A DNA stretch of 64,000 nucleotides from Caenimonas sedimenti (GCF_007833165.1 NZ_VOBQ01000010.1:62001-126000); one strand, 5' to 3'; counted from the first letter of the stretch, positions 35,032 to 47,512 are shown. Notes: generated by a model from the sequence alone, not told the origin. Numbers and translations: made by a program.

Positions 35032-35577
35032 TCAGTTCGTGCAACGCCTCGCCCGATCGAGGTAATGCCCCAGCTTGGGCGTCGGCAGGCCTTCGGCTTT
35101 GGCCATGTCGTCCCACACCCGCAACCGCACGGCGCGCTCGGCGCCCGGTGCCGCGATGAATCTCGCCGACTCCTCAGGGTTGAAGACACCGCCTTGCAGC
35201 ACCAGCGAGCGCTTGGAATCCGCCGAGAGCGATTCGTAATAGTGCGGCTGCGTCGCGCACAGGTAGCGCTTGGCGTCCACATGGCCCTGGATGGCGCCGA
35301 TCACGCTGTCGCTGAAGACGCCGCGCAGGAAGGGAACGGCGCGGTACTGGTGCAGGTCGTCCACGCCCTGCAGCGATGGCGTACCGCCGAGGTCGTGCAG
35401 CAGGTGCCCCAGGTCGTGCAGCAGGGCGGCCGTGACCAGTTCGTCGTCGCCGCCGTAGTCTTCCGCCAGCTTGGCGCATTGCAGCGCGTGCTCCAGTTGC
35501 GTCACGGGCTCGCCGCTGTACTGTTCCCCGCCTTTTTGCTCGAACAGGGTCGCGATGTCTTCGATGCTCAGTGCCAT
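35032..35577 (-). CDS. PhnZ-like HD-domain diiron oxygenase (phosphonate-associated HD protein)
   Basis: A 181-residue HD-domain protein. Residues aligned by eye to the phosphonate oxygenase PhnZ are all present: Tyr20 and Glu23 in the YSGE lid motif, His30, His54-Asp55, His58, His76, His99, Lys103 and Asp156. PhnZ oxidatively cleaves (R)-2-amino-1-hydroxyethylphosphonate to glycine and phosphate using a mixed-valence diiron centre. The residue match is my reading from memory of PhnZ. Its partner hydroxylase PhnY* is absent here. A perfect GGAGGTG site precedes the ATG. It lies between phnY and the DMT transporter gene in the minus arm. Confidence 0.78.
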   Translation of the reverse strand: MALSIEDIATLFEQKGGEQYSGEPVTQLEHALQCAKLAEDYGGDDELVTAALLHDLGHLLHDLGGTPSLQGVDDLHQYRAVPFLRGVFSDSVIGAIQGHVDAKRYLCATQPHYYESLSADSKRSLVLQGGVFNPEESARFIAAPGAERAVRLRVWDDMAKAEGLPTPKLGHYLDRARRCTN

Positions 35578-35610
35578 GTCCGCACCTCCGCGGCTATTGT
35601 GTTCGCCTTC

Positions 35611-37029
35611 TCACACCCAGGGCAGTGAATAAGTCTTCAAGTTCGTGAAGCTTTTCATGGCTTCCTGCACGCCTTCCTTGTAGCCGAGTCCTGAATCCTT
35701 GATGCCGCCGAAAGGGGTGAGCTCCAGACGGTAGCCCGGCACCTCGCGCACGTTCACCGTGCCGACGTGCAGCTCGTTGATGAAGCGGGTGATGTAGTCG
35801 AGCCGGTTGGTGCAGACGGCGCTCGACAGGCCGTAGGCCGTGCCATTGGAAATGCGGATGGCTTCGTCGATGTCGCGGAAGCGGATGATGGGCGACACCG
35901 GGCCGAAGGTTTCCTCACGCGCGACGGTCATGGCCGGACTCACGTTGTCGAGCACGGTCGGTGCGTAGAGCGCGCCGCGCCGCTGGTTGCCCACCAGCAG
36001 CCGCGCGCCCTGCGCCACCGCCTCGTTCACCCGCGATTCGAACAGTTGCGCTGCCGGCTCGTCGATGACCGTCCCCATGTCGACCGAGGCATCCGCCGGG
36101 TCGCCGTGCTTCCAGGCGCGCGTCTTGTCCACGACGAGGTCGGTGAATTTGCCGGCCACCGACTCCTGCACCAGCATCCGCTTGACCGCGGTGCAGCGCT
36201 GGCCCGAGTTCTTGTACGAGCCCTGGACCGCGAGCGTCGAGGCTTCGTCCAGGTCGGCGTCTTCCATCACGATGATGGGGTCGTTGCCGCCCAGTTCCAG
36301 CACCACGCGTCGGTAGCCGGCTTTGGACGCGATGTACTTGCCGATGGCGACGCCGCCAGTGAAGGTGATCAGGTCGACGTGGGGATTGGTGAGTAGCTCG
36401 TCGGCGATCTCGCGCGGGTCGCCGGTGACCACGCTCAGCATCTCCGGCGGCAAGCCGGCTTGATACAGCAGGTCGGCGAAGAAGATCGCCGAGAACGGCA
36501 CCTTCTCCGAAGGCTTCAGCACCATGCGGTTGTTGGTGGCGACGCTGGGCACGACCTTGTGCGCCACCTGGTTCATCGGGTGGTTGAACGGCGTGATGGC
36601 GCTGATCACGCCCAGCAGCGGCGAGCGCTGGGTGTAGACGCGCCGCTTCTTGCCGTGCGGCGTGAGGTCGCAGCTGAAGATCTGGCCGTCATCCTTCAGC
36701 ACCTCGGTGGCGCCGAACAGCAGCACGTCGCTCACGCGGCCCGCCTCATAAATGGCGTCCTTGCGGCAGAGGCCCGCTTCGGCGGTGATGAGCGAGGCGA
36801 TGTCGTCCAGGCGTTCGCGCACCAGGGCGGCCGTCTTTTGCAGGATGCCGGCGCGCTCGGAGCGGGTCAGCTTCGCCTGGTAGCCGTGCGCGATCTCGAA
36901 GGCTTCGCGTACTTCTTCCAGCGTGGCCTTCGGCACGGTGCCGATCTGCTCGCCGGTGTAGGGGTTTTGGACCGCGATGGTGCGTTCGCCGCCGCGGCCT
37001 TCGCCCACTTGCCGGCCTGCGATGCGCAT
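35611..37029 (-). CDS. phnY: Phosphonoacetaldehyde dehydrogenase PhnY
   Basis: An NAD(P)-dependent aldehyde dehydrogenase of 472 residues from the ATG at 37029, or 500 if an ATG at 37113 is used. The active-site Cys is in YKNSGQRCTAVKR and the Glu in LELGGNDPI. PhnY oxidises phosphonoacetaldehyde, made by PhnW, to phosphonoacetate, used by PhnA. The gene order GntR-phnA-phnY supports the call. The 28 extra N-terminal residues begin with a VIPAKAGIQ peptide that is translation of a dispersed repeat, so I prefer 37029, although no good ribosome site is seen there. The gene ends 33 bp before the HD-domain gene. Confidence 0.88.
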   Translation of the reverse strand: MRIAGRQVGEGRGGERTIAVQNPYTGEQIGTVPKATLEEVREAFEIAHGYQAKLTRSERAGILQKTAALVRERLDDIASLITAEAGLCRKDAIYEAGRVSDVLLFGATEVLKDDGQIFSCDLTPHGKKRRVYTQRSPLLGVISAITPFNHPMNQVAHKVVPSVATNNRMVLKPSEKVPFSAIFFADLLYQAGLPPEMLSVVTGDPREIADELLTNPHVDLITFTGGVAIGKYIASKAGYRRVVLELGGNDPIIVMEDADLDEASTLAVQGSYKNSGQRCTAVKRMLVQESVAGKFTDLVVDKTRAWKHGDPADASVDMGTVIDEPAAQLFESRVNEAVAQGARLLVGNQRRGALYAPTVLDNVSPAMTVAREETFGPVSPIIRFRDIDEAIRISNGTAYGLSSAVCTNRLDYITRFINELHVGTVNVREVPGYRLELTPFGGIKDSGLGYKEGVQEAMKSFTNLKTYSLPWV

Positions 37030-37070
37030 GCGGTCGAGCGCGTGCGCGCGGATGAAATCCGCCGGGGAGC

Positions 37071-37099
37071 CCTGGATTCCCGCCTTCGCGGGAATGACG
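37071..37099. repeat. Dispersed palindromic repeat (REP-like, VIPAKAGIQ type)
   Basis: A unit with 8-bp arms ATTCCCGC/GCGGGAAT around CTTC (37076-37095), with CCTGG and GACG flanks. Translated on the minus strand it gives the VIPAKAGIQ peptide seen at many spurious protein starts in beta- and gammaproteobacteria. It lies at the phnA/phnY junction and may lie in the phnY leader or inside its N-terminal coding frame. Confidence 0.75.
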
Positions 37100-37102
37100 G
37101 CG

Positions 37103-39089
<1,987 letters not shown>

Positions 39090-39198
39090 GCCCGGCAGTC
39101 GCGTCGTCCAATGAATCGCAAGGTGCGTGGGATGGCGTCATCACGCGGTCACCGGCAGCGTCGAGCATCGAAAACCATTTGTCCTTGAGGAGCTCCCC

Positions 39199-40236
39199 AT
39201 GCACCCGAAGAAGATTTTCCGGTCCCTGCTGCTGGCCGGCCTGGCCGCGTTCGCGGCGACGGCCTTCGCGCAGAAGACCCAGCTGCTGGTGTACACCGCG
39301 TTGGAGACCGATCAGCTGAAGGCCTACCAGGAGGGCTTCAACAAGTCCTACCCGGACATCGAGATCAAGTGGGTGCGCGACTCCACGGGCGTGATCACGG
39401 CCAAGCTGCTGGCGGAGAAGGGCAACCCGCAGGCCGATGCCGTGATGGGCGTCGCCGCCTCCAGCCTCGCCCTGCTCGATAGCAACGGCATGCTGATCCC
39501 GTACGCGCCGCTCAATCTCGACGGCATCATGAGCCAGTACAAGGACAAGAAGAATCCTCCCGCCTGGTTCGGCATGGACGTGTGGGGCGCCACCATCTGC
39601 TTCAACACGGTGGAAGCGCAGAAGAAAGGCATCCCCAAGCCGGAGACCTGGAAGGACCTGACCAAGCCCATCTACAAGGGCCAGATCGTGATGCCCAACC
39701 CGGCATCGAGCGGCACCGGCTACTTCGACGTGACGGCCTGGCTCACCCTGTTCGGTGACGACAAGGGCAAAGGCGGCGGCTGGAAGTACATGGACGCGCT
39801 GCACGAGAACATCGCGCAGTACACGCACTCGGGCTCCAAGCCCTGCAACATGGCGGCGGCCGGTGAGTTCGTGGCGGGCATCTCGTTCGAATACCGCGGC
39901 AACACCAACAAGGCCAAGGGTGCGCCGATCGACCTGGTGTTCCCGAAGGAAGGCCTGGGCTGGGACCTGGAGGCGTTCGCCATCCACAAGGGCACCAAGA
40001 AGCTGGACGCCGCGAAGAAGCTCGCCGACTGGGCTTCGAGCAAGGACGCGATGATGCTGTACGGCAAGAACTTCGCGATCACCGCGCAGCCGGGCCTCGC
40101 GCCGCCGCTCGCCAACGTGCCGAAGGACTATGAAGCGCGCCTGGTGAAGATGGACTTCAAGTGGGCCGCCGACAACCGCGAGCGCATCCTCGACGAGTGG
40201 ACGAAGCGCTACAACAGCAAATCTGAAAAGCGCTGA
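39199..40236 (+). CDS. phnS: 2-aminoethylphosphonate ABC transporter substrate-binding protein (PhnS-like)
   Basis: A 345-residue periplasmic binding protein of the Fe3+/AEP type (SBP_bac_6/11-like). Signal peptide about 1-24 (ending ATAFAQ), then LLVYTALETDQLKAYQ, the usual first lobe. The middle has NPQADAVMGVAASSL and SSGTGYFDVTAWL, typical of phosphonate SBPs near PhnW. GAGGAG precedes the ATG. It starts the plus-strand arm, 168 bp from the GntR gene, with the ATPase gene following after 12 bp. The ligand assignment rests on position and family resemblance. Confidence 0.85.
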   Translation: MHPKKIFRSLLLAGLAAFAATAFAQKTQLLVYTALETDQLKAYQEGFNKSYPDIEIKWVRDSTGVITAKLLAEKGNPQADAVMGVAASSLALLDSNGMLIPYAPLNLDGIMSQYKDKKNPPAWFGMDVWGATICFNTVEAQKKGIPKPETWKDLTKPIYKGQIVMPNPASSGTGYFDVTAWLTLFGDDKGKGGGWKYMDALHENIAQYTHSGSKPCNMAAAGEFVAGISFEYRGNTNKAKGAPIDLVFPKEGLGWDLEAFAIHKGTKKLDAAKKLADWASSKDAMMLYGKNFAITAQPGLAPPLANVPKDYEARLVKMDFKWAADNRERILDEWTKRYNSKSEKR

Positions 40237-40248
40237 GGTCCGACCGCG

Positions 40249-41301
40249 GTGAATCCGGAGCTGTTTCTTGATCTGCGGGGCATTCGCAAGGAGTTCGGCA
40301 GCTTCACCGCGCTGCACGGCATCGACCTCGGCATCCGCAAGGGCGAGTTCGTCTGCTTCCTCGGCCCTTCGGGCTGCGGCAAGACAACGCTCCTGCGGAT
40401 CATCGCCGGCCTGGAAACGCAGACGGCCGGCGAGATCTGGCAGGGCGGGCGCGACATCTCGCTGTTGCCGCCCGCGCAGCGTGACTACGGCATCGTCTTC
40501 CAGAGCTACGCGCTGTTCCCCAACCTGAGCGTCGCGGACAACGTGGCCTATGGCCTGGTCAACCGCAAGACGCCGAAGGCGGAGATCAAGCAGCGGGTGA
40601 CCGAACTGGTGAAGCTGGTGGGCCTGCCCGGCAGCGAATCGAAGTACCCGTCGCAGTTGTCCGGCGGGCAGCAGCAACGCATCGCGCTGGCGCGGGCCCT
40701 GGCGACCCGCCCCGGCCTGCTGCTGCTGGACGAGCCGCTGTCGGCGCTGGACGCGCTGGAGCGGGTGCGCCTGCGTTCGGAAATCCGCGCGCTGCAGCAG
40801 ACGCTGGGCGTGACCACCATCATGGTGACGCATGACCAGGAAGAGGCGCTGTCGGTGGCTGACCGCATCGTGGTCATGAACCACGGCGTGATCGAGCAGG
40901 TCGGCACGCCCATGGACATCTACCGCGAGCCCGCCTCGCCCTTCGTCGCCGATTTCGTCGGCAAGGTGAACGTGCTGCCGGTGCAGGTGGCGGGCGGGCA
41001 CATCCATGTGGGCAGCCTGCGCATCCCGTGCACGGGCGATGACCGCCAGGCGCGCATCTACCTGCGGCCCGAAGACGTGCTGGCGCGCCCCATCGCGGAC
41101 GGTGACGCCCATGTGTTCGATGCCAGCATCGAAAAGATCGACTTCCTGGGCTCCTATTGCCACGTGCACGTGGCCTCGCCCGCGCTGGACACCAACAAGC
41201 TCACGGTGTATCTGTCGCTGAATTTCCTGTCCGAGCAGGCGCTGGCGGTCGGCTCGCCGCTCAAGCTGCGGCTCGTGCCCGAACGCATCAAGGTGTTCTG
41301 A
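40249..41301 (+). CDS. phnT: 2-aminoethylphosphonate ABC transporter ATP-binding protein (PhnT-like)
   Basis: A 350-residue ABC ATPase. Walker A is GPSGCGKT (39-46), the signature LSGGQQQR (137-144) and Walker B LLLLDEP (157-163). A TOBE-type C-terminal regulatory domain follows (about 240-345). It starts with GTG. It would power uptake by the following permease, with the gene immediately upstream encoding the binding protein. No start alternative is stronger. Confidence 0.88.
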   Translation: MNPELFLDLRGIRKEFGSFTALHGIDLGIRKGEFVCFLGPSGCGKTTLLRIIAGLETQTAGEIWQGGRDISLLPPAQRDYGIVFQSYALFPNLSVADNVAYGLVNRKTPKAEIKQRVTELVKLVGLPGSESKYPSQLSGGQQQRIALARALATRPGLLLLDEPLSALDALERVRLRSEIRALQQTLGVTTIMVTHDQEEALSVADRIVVMNHGVIEQVGTPMDIYREPASPFVADFVGKVNVLPVQVAGGHIHVGSLRIPCTGDDRQARIYLRPEDVLARPIADGDAHVFDASIEKIDFLGSYCHVHVASPALDTNKLTVYLSLNFLSEQALAVGSPLKLRLVPERIKVF

Positions 41302-41302
41302 C

Positions 41303-43012
41303 GTGGCAGCCGTCTTGAAGCAGGCCGGCGCCGCGATCCGCCTGCGTTCCCACTGGACCGACCGCACGGCGCATGTCGCGTTGCTGGTGGTCGCGCTGCT
41401 GCTCGTCGCCTTTCTGGCGCTGCCGCTGCTGTCCATCCTGCTGAAGGCGCTGCAGGGCAAGAGCGAAGAGTTCGTCTGGCTGGACAACTTCATCGCGTAT
41501 GCGAAGACCCCCGCGCTGCTGGACAGCCTGTGGAACAGCCTCTGGGTCTCGGCGCTGGTCACCGCCATCACCGTGCCGCTGGCCTTCGGCTTCGCCTACG
41601 CCCTGACCCGCTCCTGCATGCCGTACAAGGCGCTGTTCCGCGGCATCACGCTGGTGCCGCTGCTGGCGCCTTCGCTGCTGTCGGCGATCTCGCTGATCTA
41701 CTGGTTCGGCAACCAGGGGGTGCTCAAGGGCTGGATGGCGGCGCTGGGCTTCAAGGAGATCTACGGTCCGGCCGGCATCGTCATCGCGGAGTGCTTCGCG
41801 GTGTTCCCCCATGCGCTGATGATCCTGGTGACCGCGTTGAGCCTGGCCGACGCGCGCTTGTATGAAGCCGCCGACGCGATGGGCACCACGGCTGCGCGAA
41901 AGTTCTTCACCATCACGTTGCCCGGCGCCAAGTACGGCCTGATCTCCGCGGCACTGGTGACCTTCACGCTCGTCATCACCGACTTCGGCATTCCCAAGGT
42001 GATCGGCGGCAGCTTCAACGTGCTGGCCACCGACGTCTTCAAGCTGGTGATCGGCCAGCAGGACTTCGCCAAGGGCGCGGTCGTCGCCATCCTGCTGCTC
42101 GCGCCGGCCGTTTTGACCTTTGGCGTCGACAGCTACGTGAGTCGCCGGCAGACGGCCATGCTGACTGCGCGCGCCGTGCCTTACGCGCCCAAGCCCTCGC
42201 GCGGCTACGACCTCGCGATGACGCTGTACTGCGCCTTCATCGCGTTCCTGGTGCTGGCGATGCTGGGCATGGCCGTGTTCGCCTCCTTCGCCAGCTTCTG
42301 GCCCTATGACCTGAAGCCCAGCCTGCGTCACTACACCATGGGTTTGGTGGATGCCGAGGTGGGCGTCGGTTTCGTCAACAGCCTGAAGATGGCGGCGGGC
42401 ACGGCCTTCTTCGGGACCATCCTGGTCTTCTGCGGCGCGTATCTGCTGGAAAAGACCAAGGGCATGGACGGCCTGCGTGGCATCGTCCGCTTGCTCGCCA
42501 TGCTGCCGATGGCCGTGCCCGGGCTGGTGCTGGGCCTGGGCTACATCTTCTTCTTCAACGAGCCGGACAACCCGCTGAACGGCCTGTACCACACGGTCAC
42601 GCTGCTCACGCTTTGCACCATCGTGCACTTCTACACCACGGGTCACCTGACGGCGGTGACGGCGCTCAAGTCGCTGGACGGCGAGTTCGAGGCGGTGAGC
42701 GCCTCGCTGAAGGTGCCGTTCTTCAAGACCTTCTGGCGGGTGACCCTGCCGATCTGCACGCCGGCGCTGGTGGACATCGCCCGCTATTTCTTCATCAACG
42801 CGATGACGACGATTTCCGCCGTGGTGTTCCTTTACTCGCCCGAGACCAAGGTGGCATCCATCGCCATCCTGAACCTGGACGAAGCCGGCGAAATGGGCGC
42901 CGCAGCGGCCATGGCCGTGCTCATCGGTATCGCTTCCACGATTGCCACGCTTTTGTTCATGGCACTGGCCTGGTGGGTGAACCGCCGCACACAAGCCTGG
43001 CGAAGAACATGA
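41303..43012 (+). CDS. 2-aminoethylphosphonate ABC transporter permease, two-domain fusion (PhnU/PhnV-like)
   Basis: A 569-residue inner-membrane permease holding two fused BPD_transp_1 units of about 6 helices each (about 25-290 and 315-560). The coupling motifs EAADAMGTTAARKFFTITLPG (first half) and EAVSASLKVPFFKTFWRVTLPI (second half) interact with the ATPase. Elsewhere PhnU and PhnV are separate proteins. It starts with GTG, 1 bp after the ATPase gene. It imports AEP if the assignment of the set is right. Confidence 0.87.
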   Translation: MAAVLKQAGAAIRLRSHWTDRTAHVALLVVALLLVAFLALPLLSILLKALQGKSEEFVWLDNFIAYAKTPALLDSLWNSLWVSALVTAITVPLAFGFAYALTRSCMPYKALFRGITLVPLLAPSLLSAISLIYWFGNQGVLKGWMAALGFKEIYGPAGIVIAECFAVFPHALMILVTALSLADARLYEAADAMGTTAARKFFTITLPGAKYGLISAALVTFTLVITDFGIPKVIGGSFNVLATDVFKLVIGQQDFAKGAVVAILLLAPAVLTFGVDSYVSRRQTAMLTARAVPYAPKPSRGYDLAMTLYCAFIAFLVLAMLGMAVFASFASFWPYDLKPSLRHYTMGLVDAEVGVGFVNSLKMAAGTAFFGTILVFCGAYLLEKTKGMDGLRGIVRLLAMLPMAVPGLVLGLGYIFFFNEPDNPLNGLYHTVTLLTLCTIVHFYTTGHLTAVTALKSLDGEFEAVSASLKVPFFKTFWRVTLPICTPALVDIARYFFINAMTTISAVVFLYSPETKVASIAILNLDEAGEMGAAAAMAVLIGIASTIATLLFMALAWWVNRRTQAWRRT

Positions 43013-43013
43013 C

Positions 43014-43090
43014 TCCCCCCGAAGCGGCCTACGGCCGCCTCCCCCCGGGGGGCGACACCAGCGGCCCGGCAAAGCCGGTTCCGCGGTGTC
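43014..43090 (+). repeat. Structured repeat, copy A (several stem-loops)
   Basis: It begins 1 bp after the permease stop. It holds a 6-bp stem GCGGCC/GGCCGC (43024-43038), a CCCCCC/GGGGGG stretch, and a long stem with outer arms GACACC/GGTGTC and inner CCGGC-AAA-GCCGG (43054-43090). Copy B (44273-44349) keeps the fold with compensatory changes. Confidence 0.8.
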
Positions 43091-43151
43091 CCTCGACCAG
43101 ACCCGTTCGGAACACCACGAGAACGGCCAACTGACATAGGATCGAAACAGC

Positions 43152-44270
43152 ATGGACCGCGACCCCATCCTCCTGACCCCCGGCCCGCTCACCACGACCC
43201 TGCGCACCAAGCTCGCGATGCTGCGCGACTGGGGTTCGTGGGACAGCGACTTCATCGCCGTCACGGCCAAGGTGCGGCAGAGCCTGCTGAAGGTCATCCA
43301 TGGCGAGGACTCGCACGTGGTCGTGCCCTTGCAGGGCAGCGGCACCTTCAGCGTGGAGGCGGCCGTGGCCACGGTGGTCCCGCGCGACGGCCACGTGCTG
43401 GTGGCCGACAACGGCGCCTATTGCAAGCGCGCGGCGCGGCTGACCAACCTGATGGGGCGCCGCTGCACGGTGCTGCCGTTCGACGAGTCCGCGCCGGTGT
43501 CCGCCGAGGCGGTCGAAGCCAAGCTGGTGGAGGATTCCAGCATCTCCCACGTCGTGCTCATCCATTGCGAGACCGGGGCCGGCGTGCTGAACCCGCTGGC
43601 CGAGGTGGCGGAAGTCTGCGCGCGCCGCGGCGTCGGGCTGATCGTGGATGCCATGAGCTCCTTCGGCGCGTTGCCCATCGATGCGCGCGAGCTCCGGTTC
43701 GATGCCTTGGTCGCTGCCAGTGGCAAGTGCCTGGAAGGCGTGCCCGGCATGGGCTTCGTGTTCCTGCGCAAGGCCATCGTGGAAAGCTGCGCCGGCCGCA
43801 GCCAGTCGCTGGCGATGGACCTGCACGACCAGCACGTCTACATGGAGAAGACGGGCCAGTGGCGCTTCACGCCGCCGACCCACGTGGTGGTGGCGCTGGC
43901 CGAAGCCATCGATCAGTTCGAAGCCGAAGGTGGCCAGCCCGCGCGCCTGGCGCGCTACACCGACAACTACCGTACGCTGATCGACGGCATGGGCCGGATG
44001 GGCTTCATCCCCTTCCTCGAACCGGCGATCCAGGCGCCCATCATCGTCACCTTCCATGCGCCCGGCGACCCGTGCTACGAATTCAGGGCGTTCTACGAAG
44101 CCGCCAAGAAGCACGGCTTCATCCTCTACCCCGGCAAGCTGACGCAGATGGAGACGTTCCGCGTCGGCTGCATCGGCGCCATCGGCCGCAACGAAATGGA
44201 GCAGGCGGTGCACGCCGTCGAACTCGCGTTGCAGGACATGGGCATCGCCTCAGGCGAACCGGCAATATGA
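43152..44270 (+). CDS. phnW: 2-aminoethylphosphonate--pyruvate transaminase PhnW
   Basis: A 372-residue PLP-dependent class V aminotransferase. It opens [10 protein letters not shown], has the Asp in [10 protein letters not shown] (Asp166) and the PLP lysine in [11 protein letters not shown] (Lys192), matching PhnW well. The reaction is 2-aminoethylphosphonate + pyruvate to phosphonoacetaldehyde + L-alanine. AGGATCG precedes the ATG. It follows the transporter genes and a structured repeat, and is followed by a second repeat and the GS-like gene. With PhnY and PhnA on the other arm it completes the pathway to phosphate and acetate. Confidence 0.93.
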   Translation: MDRDPILLTPGPLTTTLRTKLAMLRDWGSWDSDFIAVTAKVRQSLLKVIHGEDSHVVVPLQGSGTFSVEAAVATVVPRDGHVLVADNGAYCKRAARLTNLMGRRCTVLPFDESAPVSAEAVEAKLVEDSSISHVVLIHCETGAGVLNPLAEVAEVCARRGVGLIVDAMSSFGALPIDARELRFDALVAASGKCLEGVPGMGFVFLRKAIVESCAGRSQSLAMDLHDQHVYMEKTGQWRFTPPTHVVVALAEAIDQFEAEGGQPARLARYTDNYRTLIDGMGRMGFIPFLEPAIQAPIIVTFHAPGDPCYEFRAFYEAAKKHGFILYPGKLTQMETFRVGCIGAIGRNEMEQAVHAVELALQDMGIASGEPAI

Positions 44271-44272
44271 CC

Positions 44273-44349
44273 CACCCCCGAAGCGCCTGCGGCGCCTCCC
44301 CCTCAAGGGGGCGCCACCAGCGGCCCGGCAAAGCCGGTTCCGCGGTGGC
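44273..44349 (+). repeat. Structured repeat, copy B
   Basis: Starts 2 bp after the phnW stop. Its elements match copy A: a 5-bp stem GCGCC/GGCGC (44283-44295), CCCCC/GGGGG with loop TCAA, and outer arms GCCACC/GGTGGC with inner CCGGC-AAA-GCCGG (44313-44349). About 32 consecutive bases match copy A. Confidence 0.8.
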
Positions 44350-44380
44350 CCACGCCTGAGCCCGAACTGGAGACACCAAG

Positions 44381-45741
<1,361 letters not shown>

Positions 45742-45742
<1 letters not shown>

Positions 45743-46254
45743 TGGCCGGCGTGGAGATCCGCTTGCTCGCCCCGCCCGATGCCGCGGCCTACCGCGCGTT
45801 GCGGCTGCGTGCGCTGCGCGAGCACCCGGATGCATTCACGTCGAGCCACGACGAAGACGAGCGCCTGCCGCTTTCCACCTCGGCCGAGCGCCTGGCATCG
45901 AGCCGCATCACCTTTTGGGGCGCGTTCCTGCGCAGCGAACTGTGCGGCATGGTGGGCCTGGAGCGTGAGACGCGCGCCAAGAACCGCCACAAGGCCACGG
46001 TGGTTGCGATGTACGTCGCGCCGGAAGCCGCAGGCCACGGGATCGGCGCCAGCTTGCTGGCGGCGCTGATCGCCGAATGCCGCGCCGAAGGCATCGAATC
46101 GCTCGTGCTGACCGTGACCGACGGCAACGACAAGCCGCGCGCGCTTTACGAGAAGGCCGGCTTCCGCTCCTTCGGCGTCGAGCCCCGCGCCATCAAGGTG
46201 GGCGGCACCGCCTACGCCAAGAACCACATGCACCTGGACCTGAGCCACTCATGA
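45742..46254 (+). CDS. GNAT family N-acetyltransferase
   Basis: A 170-residue GNAT acetyltransferase. The acetyl-CoA binding motif A is YVAPEAAGHGIGASLL (about residues 93-108), followed by VLTVTDGNDKPRALYEKAGF. The acetyl acceptor is unknown; it could protect an amine of the pathway. It overlaps the GS-like gene stop (TGATG) and the Fe-ADH start (ATGA), so it is part of the operon. Confidence 0.85.
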
Positions 46255-47384
46255 GCCTCACCAACTTCGCCTTTCCCACCCCCATCCAGTTCGGCCCCGG
46301 TGCCCGCAAGGAAGTCGCCGGGCACCTGCGCGAGCAGGGCCTGAAGCGGCCGCTGATCGTCACCGACAAGGCGTTGGCCGCACTCCCCGTGCTGGCCGAG
46401 TTCCGCACGCACCTGGCAGGCCTGGACGTCGCCGTCTTCTCCGGCGTGTTCGGGAACCCGACCGCCAGCCAGGTGATGGAAGGCGGTGCGGCGTTCAAGG
46501 CGCACAACGCCGACTGCGTCATCGGCTTCGGCGGCGGCGCCGCGCTCGACGTCGCCAAGGTCGTCGGCATCGCGGCCACGCACGAGGGCGACATCATCGA
46601 ATACGCCTGGGACCACCCCAAGGTGCGTCCCATCGACCAGCCCTTGCCCTACTTCGTGGCGCTGCCCACCACGTCGGGCACCGGCTCGGAAGTCGGCCGC
46701 TCCTCGGTGGTGAGCGAGAACGACACGCACCTGAAGCGCGTGATCTTCAGCGCCAAGATCCTGGCGCGCAAGGTCTTCGCCGACCCGGAACTGACGCTGG
46801 CCCTGCCGCCGCACGTGACCGCTGCCACCGGCATGGACGCGCTCACGCACAACATCGAGAGCTATCTCTCCCCGGCTTACCACCCGCTGTGCGATGGCAT
46901 CGCGCTGGAGGGCACGCGGATCGCCGCCCGGTCGTTGCTGAAAGCAGTGCAGAACCCGGCCGACCTGGCGGCCCGCACCGACATGATGATGGCTTCGATG
47001 ATGGGCGCCATCGCTTTCCAGAAGGACCTGGGCGCCGTGCATTCCTGCGCGCACGCATTGGGCGCCGTGTGCGACCTGCACCACGGCTTGGCCAATGCAC
47101 TGATGATCGATTCCGTGCTGGAGTGGAACCGCGAGAAGGTGCCGGAAAAATTCGATGAGCTCGCGCATGTGTGCGGCGTTCCGGGTGGCGGCGCGGCCTT
47201 CGTGCCGTACCTGAAGAACCTCAAGGCGCAGGTGGGAATCACCGGGACGCTCTCCACGCATGGGGTGAAGAAGGAGCAGATCCCGCGCCTGGTGGAGATC
47301 GCCGTGGCCGACATCTGCCACCAGACGAATCCCAGGCCGGTGACTGCGGGTGATTTCGAGCGGCTGTTTCTGGGGGCGATGTGA
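46251..47384 (+). CDS. Iron-containing alcohol dehydrogenase
   Basis: A 377-residue group III (Fe-dependent) alcohol dehydrogenase. GFGGGAALD (92-100) binds NAD(P). Metal ligands are readable: Asp196 and His200 in DALTH, His264, and His278 in DLHHG. It could oxidise or reduce an alcohol/aldehyde pair. Relatives include 1,3-propanediol and lactaldehyde reductases and the phosphonoacetaldehyde reductases PhpC/FomC. It could therefore act on an amino alcohol after gamma-glutamylation, or interconvert 2-hydroxyethylphosphonate and phosphonoacetaldehyde. Both are inference from position. Confidence 0.87.
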   Translation: MSLTNFAFPTPIQFGPGARKEVAGHLREQGLKRPLIVTDKALAALPVLAEFRTHLAGLDVAVFSGVFGNPTASQVMEGGAAFKAHNADCVIGFGGGAALDVAKVVGIAATHEGDIIEYAWDHPKVRPIDQPLPYFVALPTTSGTGSEVGRSSVVSENDTHLKRVIFSAKILARKVFADPELTLALPPHVTAATGMDALTHNIESYLSPAYHPLCDGIALEGTRIAARSLLKAVQNPADLAARTDMMMASMMGAIAFQKDLGAVHSCAHALGAVCDLHHGLANALMIDSVLEWNREKVPEKFDELAHVCGVPGGGAAFVPYLKNLKAQVGITGTLSTHGVKKEQIPRLVEIAVADICHQTNPRPVTAGDFERLFLGAM

Positions 47385-47410
47385 ACCGGGACGCGCGTGC
47401 CCCCACCCCA

Positions 47411-47512
47411 ACCCTCCCCCAGAGGGGGAGGGCGTTTGAGTTGCTCCTCCCCCAGAGGGGGAGGGAGCTTGAGTTGCTCCTCCCCCCTCTGGGGGGAGGC
47501 TGGGAGGGGGGC
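47411..47512. repeat. Cluster of three GC palindromes before the hydrolase gene
   Basis: Three hairpin units follow each other: CCCTCCCCC-AGA-GGGGGAGGG (47412-47432), a second CCTCCCCC/GGGGGAGG (near 47445-47467), and a third CCTCCCCCC-TCT-GGGGGGAGG (47474-47512). GAGTTGCTCC flanks the second and third. The third is identical over 39 bp to the copy within the GcvT/DAO gene. The gene begins at GTG 47521. Confidence 0.8.

Noticed and set aside
44281-44350. Simple attachment site or IS inverted repeat
   Set aside because: The repeat flanks no transposase or integrase and lacks target-site duplications. Its paired changes fit structure instead.
47411-47512. GC palindromes as rho-independent terminators
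   Set aside because: No T run follows any of them, and members occur inside coding sequence. They are better described as dispersed repeats.
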